A stretch of DNA of 64,000 nt, taken from contig CAYFUT010000002.1 of the NCBI GenBank assembly GCA_964346395.1, positions 27,326-91,325 of the forward strand. The letters run 5' to 3'. Below the pieces are notes generated by a model. The model was given only the letters and a program-made list of their open reading frames with translations, did not search any database and was not told where the DNA came from. Position 1 is the stretch's first letter, and every line of letters begins with the position of its first letter. The translations under genes were made by a program, and so were the position numbers. Below are positions 44,763-52,599 of this stretch, in pieces. The DNA comes from CAYFUT01 sp964346395. Lineage in GTDB: Bacteria; Bacillota; Halanaerobiia; Halobacteroidales; Halobacteroidaceae.

Positions 44763-47498
44763 ATGAGTGAAGACCACCAAGACGGATGGCAATTTTATGG
44801 ACAAAATGGCGAGTTTAGATTGGAAGCTGCTGAGGAAGTAAATTATCTTTATTTTCCCTTAGTTAATGAAGCCGGAATGATGTCAGCAATTACTCCTCAA
44901 CTGCACGGTGACTTAAAGACTGGTCAAGATACGTTTGCCTTAGAGCCAGTTTCTGCTGTAGATTTACATAATAAAAAATCTGCCCGTAATTTCTGGCTGC
45001 AGATTGATGGTGAGGGAGTTTGGTCAGCAGCCGGGAATTCTGCTCAGCAAAATGCACTTAAGTTTACTGATTCTAATGTAGAACAGACAACTGTGCAGGC
45101 TGGGATGTTGTGGCAGCAGGTGATTCGTGAGAATACGGAACTAAAACTTAAATCGGAAATAACTAGCTTTGTGCCGGCGGATGACGATACAGTAGAATTG
45201 ATGCAAGTGACAATTACTAATCAAGCAGATCAGGAGCGGGAAATAACTCCCATTGCGGCGGTGCCGATTTATGGGCGTTCAGCTGATAATTTACGAGATC
45301 ACCGGCATGTGACATCTTTACTACATCGGATTAAGACAGTAGCTAGTGGTGTAGAAGTAGAGCCCACTTTATCTTTTGATGAACGGGGACATCAAGTTAA
45401 TGATGTTACTTATAAAGTATTAGGCGCTGACGAAGCAGGCCAACAGCCGGTCGATTTCTGTCCGATATTTGAAGATTTTATCGGCGAAGGCGGTTCGCTG
45501 GAATGGCCGCAGGCAGTAGTTGGTGAATCGGATAACTTTTATCAGGCAGGAGAAGAATGGGAAGGATTTGAAGCAGTGGGCGCTTTAAGATTTGATTCGG
45601 AAGTAATGCAGCCGGGCGAACAGAAATCATATATTATTGCGATTGCTATTGATGAAGACGGTCAGCTGGAAGATGTAGCTGATAAATACTGTAGTGAAGA
45701 AAAATTTGATACTTATTTAGAGCAGACGAAGGAATTTTGGCAGCAGAAAGTCGATAAAGTTCAATTTGCTTCCGGAAACAGTGATTTTGACCAGTGGATG
45801 AAGTGGGTTACTTTACAGCCGATGCTGCGGAAAATTTACGGCTGTTCTTTCTTACCTCATCACGACTACGGTCGGGGTGGACGCGGCTGGCGTGATTTGT
45901 GGCAGGACTGTTTAGCTCTGTTACTGGTGGAGCCCGAAAAAGTAAGAGATTTACTGTATAATAATTTTGCGGGAGTAAGAATTGACGGCAGTAATGCTAC
46001 GATTATCGGCGATGAACCGGGAGAATTTATAGCGGATAGAAATGATATCAGTCGAGCCTGGATTGACCATGGGGCCTGGCCGTGGATTACGACTAAGTTA
46101 TATGTGAATCAAAGCGGCGATTTGGAATTCTTGTTAGCCGAACAAAGTTATTTCCAGGACGCCCAACTACACCGCACGCAGAAATTAGATGAAGACTGGA
46201 GTCCGGAAGGAGAGAATAAGCTGTTAGATTATTCCGGAGATATTTATCAAGGCACAGTAATTGAACATTTATTGGTTCAACATTTATCAGTCTTCTTTAA
46301 TGTAGGAGAACACAACAATCTTAAGTTAGAAGGCGGCGACTGGAATGATGGTTTGGATATGGCTTATAAACGGGGGGAAAGTGTAGCTTTTACCGCTTTA
46401 TACGGTAGTAATTTATTGGAAATAGCGGAGATGCTGCGGAAGTTAAAAGAAGAATTAGGAGTAGAAAAGCTGCAGTTAGCTAGAGAAATGAAACAGCTGC
46501 TAGATACTTTAGAAGATAAGATAGATTACGATTCAGTAACTGCTAAACAGGAACTGTTGGCAGATTACTTTACCGCTTGTGAACGCGGAATTTCCGGTAG
46601 GCGAGTTGAAATAAAAATAGAGGATCTAATCCGGGATTTAGAACGAAAAGGAAACTGGATTAAGGAGCATATTCGAGAAGATGAGTGGCTGGAAAATGAG
46701 GCTGGCTATCAATGGTTTAACGGCTATTATGACAATCAAGCTCAGCAAGTAGAAGGAGATCATCCGCAAGGAGTCAGAATGACGCTGACCGGACAGGTAT
46801 TTCCGATCATGGGGGAAGTAGCAACTGAAGAACAAGTGGATAAGATTCTTCAGACAGCTGATCATTATTTAAAGGATGACTCGGTCGGCGGCTATCGATT
46901 AAATACCAATTTCAATGAGGTTAAGCTGGATTTAGGAAGAGCCTTTGGGTTTGCTTTTGGACATAAGGAAAATGGAGCCATGTTTAGTCATATGGCGATG
47001 ATGTACAGTAATGCTCTCTATCAGCGAGATTATGCCCAGCCGGGTTACGAGGTGATTGCTTCTCTTTATCAGCACTGTCAGGACTTTACGACTAGTAAGA
47101 TTTATCCCGGAATTCCCGAGTATATTAACCAGCGCGGGCGGGGTATGTATCATTATTTAACTGGTTCGGCGAGTTGGTTGTTGCTAACAATGGTGACGCA
47201 GACCTATGGAGTTAGAGGAGCAGTAGGAGATTTAGTTTTAGAACCTAAGTTAGTTACAGACCAGTTTGATGATCAAAATCAAGCGGGAATTACTACTTTA
47301 TTTGCCGGACAGAAACTGGAAGTTGTTTATAATAATCCGGAATTATTGGCGGCGGAAGAGTATGAAATTACAGAAGTTAAACTTGACGGGGAACCAATTG
47401 ATTGTGAGCTAGACGGTGGGCAGGCTGTGATTGAGCGAGAAGTAATTCTTGCTCTTGCTAGTGAGCAAAAACATAAATTAGAAGTAAGTTTAGCTTAG
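44763..47498 (+). CDS. GH94 phosphorylase, candidate laminaribiose phosphorylase
   Basis: A 911-residue cytoplasmic inverting phosphorylase, start ATG 44763 after AAAGGGG. The beta-sandwich domain covers about residues 1-320. The (alpha/alpha)6 barrel contains GRGGRGWRDLWQDCLALLLV (donor site) and the catalytic Asp526 in GGDWNDGLDMA. GH94 members release glucose-1-phosphate from beta-glucosides. It is longer than typical cellobiose phosphorylases (about 810) and similar in size to characterised laminaribiose phosphorylases. With the GH16 enzyme nearby, beta-1,3 specificity is likely but not shown. Confidence 0.85.
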   Translation: MSEDHQDGWQFYGQNGEFRLEAAEEVNYLYFPLVNEAGMMSAITPQLHGDLKTGQDTFALEPVSAVDLHNKKSARNFWLQIDGEGVWSAAGNSAQQNALKFTDSNVEQTTVQAGMLWQQVIRENTELKLKSEITSFVPADDDTVELMQVTITNQADQEREITPIAAVPIYGRSADNLRDHRHVTSLLHRIKTVASGVEVEPTLSFDERGHQVNDVTYKVLGADEAGQQPVDFCPIFEDFIGEGGSLEWPQAVVGESDNFYQAGEEWEGFEAVGALRFDSEVMQPGEQKSYIIAIAIDEDGQLEDVADKYCSEEKFDTYLEQTKEFWQQKVDKVQFASGNSDFDQWMKWVTLQPMLRKIYGCSFLPHHDYGRGGRGWRDLWQDCLALLLVEPEKVRDLLYNNFAGVRIDGSNATIIGDEPGEFIADRNDISRAWIDHGAWPWITTKLYVNQSGDLEFLLAEQSYFQDAQLHRTQKLDEDWSPEGENKLLDYSGDIYQGTVIEHLLVQHLSVFFNVGEHNNLKLEGGDWNDGLDMAYKRGESVAFTALYGSNLLEIAEMLRKLKEELGVEKLQLAREMKQLLDTLEDKIDYDSVTAKQELLADYFTACERGISGRRVEIKIEDLIRDLERKGNWIKEHIREDEWLENEAGYQWFNGYYDNQAQQVEGDHPQGVRMTLTGQVFPIMGEVATEEQVDKILQTADHYLKDDSVGGYRLNTNFNEVKLDLGRAFGFAFGHKENGAMFSHMAMMYSNALYQRDYAQPGYEVIASLYQHCQDFTTSKIYPGIPEYINQRGRGMYHYLTGSASWLLLTMVTQTYGVRGAVGDLVLEPKLVTDQFDDQNQAGITTLFAGQKLEVVYNNPELLAAEEYEITEVKLDGEPIDCELDGGQAVIEREVILALASEQKHKLEVSLA

Positions 47499-47625
47499 AT
47501 TGAGTTTGAGGGGATTTATCACGAAGTGGTTTGCAGTTTAACCTCAAAGGTGAGGTTGAGCAGACTACTACAACCATTGAGTTTATAGTTTATTCAGCCT
47601 TAGCTGCAGACTTGTTATGACATTA
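47499..47625 (+). promoter_or_regulatory. Repeat-rich leader upstream of the aldo/keto reductase gene
   Basis: The stretch contains TTGAG/CTCAA-rich partially complementary segments (TTTGAGGGG, AACCTCAAAGGTGAGGTTGAG) related to the spacer hairpin at 23852. It may fold as a terminator for the preceding operon. No clear promoter was seen. Confidence 0.3.
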
Positions 47626-47640
47626 GAGGTATAGACTTAT
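47626..47640 (+). promoter_or_regulatory. GntR operator upstream of the aldo/keto reductase gene
   Basis: AGGTATAGACTTAT differs from the 38601 operator at one core position. It lies 45 bases before the start codon at 47685, so this operon is probably in the same regulon. Confidence 0.6.
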
Positions 47641-47684
47641 GAACCTATAGATGAGGTTATGTTTATAAGGAAAGGAAGGGTAAG

Positions 47685-48440
47685 ATGGCTTATACTCCAG
47701 ATGAAGACCGATATGAAAAGATGACCTATAATTACTGCGGCGACAGTGGGCTTAAGCTGCCGGCTATTTCGCTGGGAATGTGGCATAATTTCGGCGGGAT
47801 TGATGACTTTAAAGTCAGTCGAGCCCTAATTAGGCGGGCGTTTGATTTAGGGATTACTCATTTTGATCTAGCTAATAATTACGGTCAGCCGCCTGGGTCG
47901 GCAGAAAAAACACTAGGGAAGATTTTAACCACTGATTTAGCTGGTTACCGCGACCAACTAATTATTTCTACCAAGGCTGGCTACGGTATGTGGCCTGGAC
48001 CTTACGGTGACGGAGGTTCCCGAAAATATCTGTTGTCTAGTCTAAACCAGAGCTTAGAGCGGTTAGGCGTTGAGTATGTAGACATCTTTTATCACCACCG
48101 CCCTGATCCGAAGACTCCTTTAGAGGAAACAATGCGGGCGTTGGATACGGCGGTGCAGCAGGGTAAGGCGCTGTATGTAGGGATTTCAAATTATGGTGCC
48201 CAGCGAGCTAAAAAAGCAGTTGCAATACTGGAGGAGTTAGGAACACCGTTTATAATTCATCAGCCGTCTTATTCGATGTTTGACCGCTGGATTGAGGACG
48301 GATTAACGGATGTATTAGCAGAGAAACAGCTGGGAGCTATTGTCTTTTCTCCGTTGGCCCAGGGATTATTAACTGATAAGTATCTAGAAGAGATTCCTGA
48401 AGATTCCCGGGCAGCTAGTTCTAATCAATACAAGAATTAG
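47685..48440 (+). CDS. Aldo/keto reductase of the YghZ/Kv-beta type, C-terminally truncated
   Basis: The 251-residue frame matches YghZ-type reductases from the N-terminus (YNYCGDSGLKLPAISLGMWH; catalytic region HFDLANNYGQPPGSAEKTLG and STKAGYGMWPGPYGDGGS) through SPLAQGLLTDKYL. It stops at about residue 250, where relatives continue for roughly 80 more residues that include the NADPH-binding GASK-type loop. Without that loop cofactor binding is doubtful. It may be a truncated pseudogene; it is still preceded by a good ribosome site (AAGGAAGGG). Confidence 0.75.
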   Translation: MAYTPDEDRYEKMTYNYCGDSGLKLPAISLGMWHNFGGIDDFKVSRALIRRAFDLGITHFDLANNYGQPPGSAEKTLGKILTTDLAGYRDQLIISTKAGYGMWPGPYGDGGSRKYLLSSLNQSLERLGVEYVDIFYHHRPDPKTPLEETMRALDTAVQQGKALYVGISNYGAQRAKKAVAILEELGTPFIIHQPSYSMFDRWIEDGLTDVLAEKQLGAIVFSPLAQGLLTDKYLEEIPEDSRAASSNQYKN

Positions 48441-48496
48441 ATAAGATAGATGAAATTTTATAATTGATTTAAGCTCAAAGTAGGAAGGAGCAATTT

Positions 48497-48940
48497 ATGA
48501 TGAAGGTAAATGAAGATTTGTTGGAAGTAAAAGAATATCACGAGGAAGGATATCAGCCGTTAGTTAGTTATCAAGACTGGCGGGTAGCAGTGTTAAATTA
48601 CTGTGCGGAACTGCTGCCGGAAAATATTGACTGCATGCAGCGGCATGATCAGACAGATGAAGTATTTGTGCTGCTGCAGGGAAAATGCATCTTATTTCTC
48701 GGTGAGGGAGACGAAGAAATTACTGATATTCATGCGCAAGATTTAAAACCGCAGAAAGTATACAATGTAAAACGGTCTACCTGGCATACTCATACTCTTA
48801 GTGAAGATGCAGTTGTTCTGATTGTAGAAAATGATGATACATCAGAAGCAAATTCCCCGGAGAAGAAGTTAACTTCTCAGCAGCAGGAAAAGCTAGTAAC
48901 TTTGACTGCTGAAACTTGGGGTAAAGAAGGAGGAAATTAA
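48497..48940 (+). CDS. Small cupin protein of the glucan locus
   Basis: A 147-residue single cupin barrel. HDQTDEVFVLLQGKCILFLGEG (about residues 50-71) is cupin motif 1 with His and Glu ligands, and STWHTHTLSEDAVVLIVEN (about 95-113) is motif 2. Similar proteins accompany sugar operons, but their reaction is unknown. The start is ATG 48497 or 48500, after AGGAAGGAG. It is one base from the next start, so it is translated with the large phosphorylase-like gene. Confidence 0.75.
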   Translation: MMKVNEDLLEVKEYHEEGYQPLVSYQDWRVAVLNYCAELLPENIDCMQRHDQTDEVFVLLQGKCILFLGEGDEEITDIHAQDLKPQKVYNVKRSTWHTHTLSEDAVVLIVENDDTSEANSPEKKLTSQQQEKLVTLTAETWGKEGGN

Positions 48941-48941
48941 T

Positions 48942-51900
48942 ATGGAACAGGATTACAAATTGACTGATGACGGAGATTTTGTAATTGAAGATTATCAAAA
49001 CAAACCATCGTTTGCTAGTTTCTTACCAGGGATTGCCGGCAAATTAGGGATTCCTCTCTGGGCGTTTTATGTCAACCGCGGTCAGGGAATTGCTAGTTTT
49101 GGAATTGAAAGCAAAGAACATCCGATTATGGAGTTTTACCCAGCCAATAAATCTTACCAAAATGTGCCTACAAAAGGATTTAGAACCTTTATTAAATTAA
49201 AAGAAACTGAAGAAGTATATGAACCGTTTAGAACTGTTGATGATAAAGTTTCCAGCCGGATGGTAATCAGTCCTTATTCGCTAACGATAGAAGAAAAGAA
49301 TTTAAGGAAAAATTTAAAGGTTAAAGTCAACTATTTCATTTTACCGCAGGAAGATTTTGCTGGTCTGGTGCGGCAGGTAACAGTTGAAAATATTGGCCTT
49401 GCCAGGCGGGAACTAGAAGTGTTAGATGGGATGCCGATATTGATTCCTTACGGTATTAGTAATGATGAGTTAAAGGAAATTAGTCAGACTATTTCGGCCT
49501 GGGCCAAAGTCTATAATTTCGAACAACAGACGCCGTTTTATAAATTACGAGCTTCGACTGAAGATAGTGCGGAAGTTAATCGGATGGAAGCAGGTAACTT
49601 TTATCTGCCATTTACCGAGCAGGAGGAAGGATGTAAGCATCTTCAGCCGCTAGTAGATCCGAAAGTTATCTTTAACGAACGGACTGATTTAGAAACTACT
49701 CCGGGATTTATTGACCAGGAATTAGCTGATTTCAGCGGACAGCAGATATTAGAAAATAGATTTCCGAGTGCTATGGCGGCTGCCAAACAGGTACTGGCCA
49801 AGGGCGAACAGTTAACCATCAATTCAGTTTACGGACATCTGGCTGACCAGGATAGGCTGGCGGAAGTAACAGATAAGGTAGTAACTCCTAATTATTTAGC
49901 TGAGAAAGCAGAGGAAACAGCCGCAGTCCACAATTATTACGGTGATCATATCTTAACTGTTAGTGGAGAATCTAAACTGGATGCCTACAGTCGACAGACA
50001 TTTCTGGATAATCTACTGCGCGGCGGCTTTCCGGCTACTTTGGGTCAGGAAGATCCGCAAACGTATCACTTATTTTCCCGTAAACATGGTGATTTAGAGC
50101 GGGATTATAACCAGTTTTCCCTGGAACCAGCCTATTATTCGCAGGGCAACGGCAATTATCGGGATGTTAATCAAAACCGCCGCTGTGATGTATTCTTCAA
50201 TCCGCAGGTTAAGGAACATAATGTCAAGTTATTTGCTAACCTGATTCAGCCTAATGGCTATAACCCGCTGGTGATTGAGGGAAGTCAGTTTTATATTGCA
50301 GATGAGCAGGGGAAAGAGGCAATAGTGAAGCAAGTAGCAAAACCGGAGCAAGAAAAAGTTGCCGATAGATTAGAAGAGCCGTTTACTCCGGGAGCAATTG
50401 CAGTCTTTATTGATAACTTTGATATTGAAATTAAACTTTCTATCGAAGAATTTATTGATTTAGTAATTGATAAAGCTGAATTTTGGACGGAAGCTAAATT
50501 CGGTGAAGGATACTGGATTGACCACTGGACTTATAATCTTGATTTAATTGAAAATTACTTAGCAGTCTATCCGGAAAAATTAACCGAGTTGTTAATAACT
50601 GATAAGAGTTACACATTCTATGATAGTCCGGCGCGAGTAGTTCCTCGAAGTGAAAAATATGTCTTAACTGACAATGGGCCTCGTCAATATCAGGCAGTAA
50701 TAGAGGACGAAGCTAAGCAAGAATTAATTGCTAGTCGCGATAAATATCCTTATTATGTAAGAACGGGAAACGGAACTGGGGATATTTACTACACTAATTT
50801 ATTGGGTAAGCTGTTAACGATAGTAATTAATAAGGCTTCGGCTTTAGATCCGTTTGGCATTGGCATTGAAATGGAAGCTAATAAGCCGGGCTGGTATGAT
50901 GCCTTAAACGGTTTACCGGGAATTTTCGGTTCTTCTACTGCTGAAACGATGGAACTTAAGCGGCTAGTTAACTTTTTACAGGACAGCTTAGAATGGATAG
51001 ATTTAGCGGAAAAGAAAAAACTTGCTCTGCCGACGGAATTATATCAGTTTTATGATGGATTAGATCAGGTATTAGCCGATTGGTTAGCTGAGCAAGATGA
51101 TTTCCGCTACTGGGAGCAGGCTACTACTCTCCGCGAGGAATATAGAGCCGAAGTATTTAGGGGCTTTACCGGAACAGAACAGGATTTAGCCTTAACAGAT
51201 TTCAAAGACTTTTTAGCTCGGCTGGAATCTAGACTTGAATCGGCTATTAAGGCAGCTAAAGAAGAGAGTACCGGCTTATTTACGATGTACTTTTCTCATC
51301 AAGCAGTCGAATATGAACGGACTGGCGAACAGTCACCGGAAGGTCAGCCTTATGTAAAAGTAACTGAATTTGAGCAGCACCGACTGCCGGCTTTCTTAGA
51401 AGGCCAGGTGCGGGCAATGAAGGTTTTATCTGACCAACAGGAAGCTGCTCAGCTGCATCAGAGTGTGCAGGAGAGTGATTTATACGACCAGAAGTTGGGC
51501 ATGTATCGAGTTAACGGCGATATAATAGATGAAAGTTATGAAATCGGACGGGCGCGAGCTTACAGCCCCGGTTGGTTAGAAAATGCTTCTGTCTTTTTGC
51601 ATATGCAGTATAAATATCTGCTGGAGTTATTAAAATCAGGCTTGACGGAAGATTACTATCAGGCACTGGAAACAGCTTTAGTTCCGTTCCAAGACCCAGC
51701 TGTTTATAAGCGGAGCATCCTAGAAAATAGCTCCTTTATCATGAGTAGTTTGAATGATGATACAGAGAACCACGGCCGTGGCTATATAGCAAGACTAAGC
51801 GGCTCTACTGCTGAGTATATTCATATGTGGTCGCTGATGGTCTTTGGCCCGCAGCCGTTTACAGTTCAGAAGGGAGAACTAGCTTATCAGCCGCAGCCTA

Positions 51901-52208
51901 ATTTAAAAGCTGATTTATTTACCACCGAAGCTAAAGAAGTCTCCTTACAAATCAGTCAAACTGAAGTGTTAGAGGTAGAAATACCTGCTGATAGTTTTGC
52001 TTACCGCTTCTTAGGTAATACGCTGGTAGTTTATCATAATCCGGCTCGAAAGGATACTTTTGGGGCTGATAGAGCAGAGATTGAAAGTTATAAATTAGTA
52101 ACTAAAGCTGGGCAAGAAATTGAAGTTGAGGAATCAATAGTTTCTTCTTCCTTAGCTGAAAAAATTAGAGAAGGAGAAATTAATCAAATAGATATCTTTT
52201 TAGAGTAG
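48942..52208 (+). CDS. Large GH94/GH149/GH161-like glycoside phosphorylase
   Basis: A 1088-residue cytoplasmic protein, annotated in relatives as a cellobiose-phosphorylase-like enzyme. An N-terminal beta-sandwich (about 1-330) is followed by an alpha-barrel containing QGNGNYRDVNQNRRCDVFFN, equivalent in position to the GRGWRDLWQD segment of GH94. PGWYDALNGLPGIFGSS is probably the counterpart of GDWNDG, with its Asp as candidate acid. The large size matches the beta-1,3-oligoglucan phosphorylase families GH149/GH161. The exact family cannot be settled by eye. It would release glucose-1-phosphate from longer oligosaccharides, complementing the GH94 enzyme. Confidence 0.7.
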   Translation: MEQDYKLTDDGDFVIEDYQNKPSFASFLPGIAGKLGIPLWAFYVNRGQGIASFGIESKEHPIMEFYPANKSYQNVPTKGFRTFIKLKETEEVYEPFRTVDDKVSSRMVISPYSLTIEEKNLRKNLKVKVNYFILPQEDFAGLVRQVTVENIGLARRELEVLDGMPILIPYGISNDELKEISQTISAWAKVYNFEQQTPFYKLRASTEDSAEVNRMEAGNFYLPFTEQEEGCKHLQPLVDPKVIFNERTDLETTPGFIDQELADFSGQQILENRFPSAMAAAKQVLAKGEQLTINSVYGHLADQDRLAEVTDKVVTPNYLAEKAEETAAVHNYYGDHILTVSGESKLDAYSRQTFLDNLLRGGFPATLGQEDPQTYHLFSRKHGDLERDYNQFSLEPAYYSQGNGNYRDVNQNRRCDVFFNPQVKEHNVKLFANLIQPNGYNPLVIEGSQFYIADEQGKEAIVKQVAKPEQEKVADRLEEPFTPGAIAVFIDNFDIEIKLSIEEFIDLVIDKAEFWTEAKFGEGYWIDHWTYNLDLIENYLAVYPEKLTELLITDKSYTFYDSPARVVPRSEKYVLTDNGPRQYQAVIEDEAKQELIASRDKYPYYVRTGNGTGDIYYTNLLGKLLTIVINKASALDPFGIGIEMEANKPGWYDALNGLPGIFGSSTAETMELKRLVNFLQDSLEWIDLAEKKKLALPTELYQFYDGLDQVLADWLAEQDDFRYWEQATTLREEYRAEVFRGFTGTEQDLALTDFKDFLARLESRLESAIKAAKEESTGLFTMYFSHQAVEYERTGEQSPEGQPYVKVTEFEQHRLPAFLEGQVRAMKVLSDQQEAAQLHQSVQESDLYDQKLGMYRVNGDIIDESYEIGRARAYSPGWLENASVFLHMQYKYLLELLKSGLTEDYYQALETALVPFQDPAVYKRSILENSSFIMSSLNDDTENHGRGYIARLSGSTAEYIHMWSLMVFGPQPFTVQKGELAYQPQPNLKADLFTTEAKEVSLQISQTEVLEVEIPADSFAYRFLGNTLVVYHNPARKDTFGADRAEIESYKLVTKAGQEIEVEESIVSSSLAEKIREGEINQIDIFLE

Positions 52209-52293
52209 ATAACAAGTGTTGTTAAATAACACTTTATAAGGAAATAAATCAGATGGTATTTATATTTAGAGCAAAGGAGGTGATAAATAAAAA

Positions 52294-52350
52294 ATAGCCA
52301 CCCCATTTAGGATTACGGGCATCCAACTTTCCCTAAAATGGAGTGACTAT
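52294..52350. repeat. Long imperfect hairpin in the spacer before the GH16 gene
   Basis: TAGCCACCCCATTTAGG pairs with CCTAAAATGGAGTGACTA through several G-U pairs. An orphan ribosome site (AAAGGAGGTGATAA) lies directly upstream with no gene after it. The arrangement resembles the 3' hairpin of small type I toxin genes with the coding part deleted. This is only a suggestion. The rest of 52209-52599 shows no gene. Confidence 0.4.
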
Positions 52351-52471
52351 CCATAACTATTAATAATTATATCAGTTTGAATATTAAAATCAAAGGTAAA
52401 AAAATCATGTTGTGAAATTAATTTACTGAAAGTGTAGTTTATACTTTGTGTTATCAAATTTGGGATTCTTG

Positions 52472-52481
52472 TGTCTATACT
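52472..52481 (-). promoter_or_regulatory. Possible weak GntR operator before the GH16 gene
   Basis: On the minus strand AGTATAGACA matches eight of ten bases of GGTATAGACC and keeps the TATAGACA core known from NagR boxes. It is 118 bases upstream of the start. Confidence 0.35.
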
Positions 52482-52599
52482 GCTGAAGAGGATAAAAGTT
52501 AATAATCAGGAGACAGGAGATAAAAATTATTGTTTCCATATAATTTTCCCTTATTTATGTTAAAATAATTTTTATTACAAAATTAAAAGGGGGAGAATA

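Noticed and set aside
46638..47153. Minus-strand ORFs within the GH94 gene
   Set aside because: They are shadows of the phosphorylase codons, without ribosome sites or recognisable domains.
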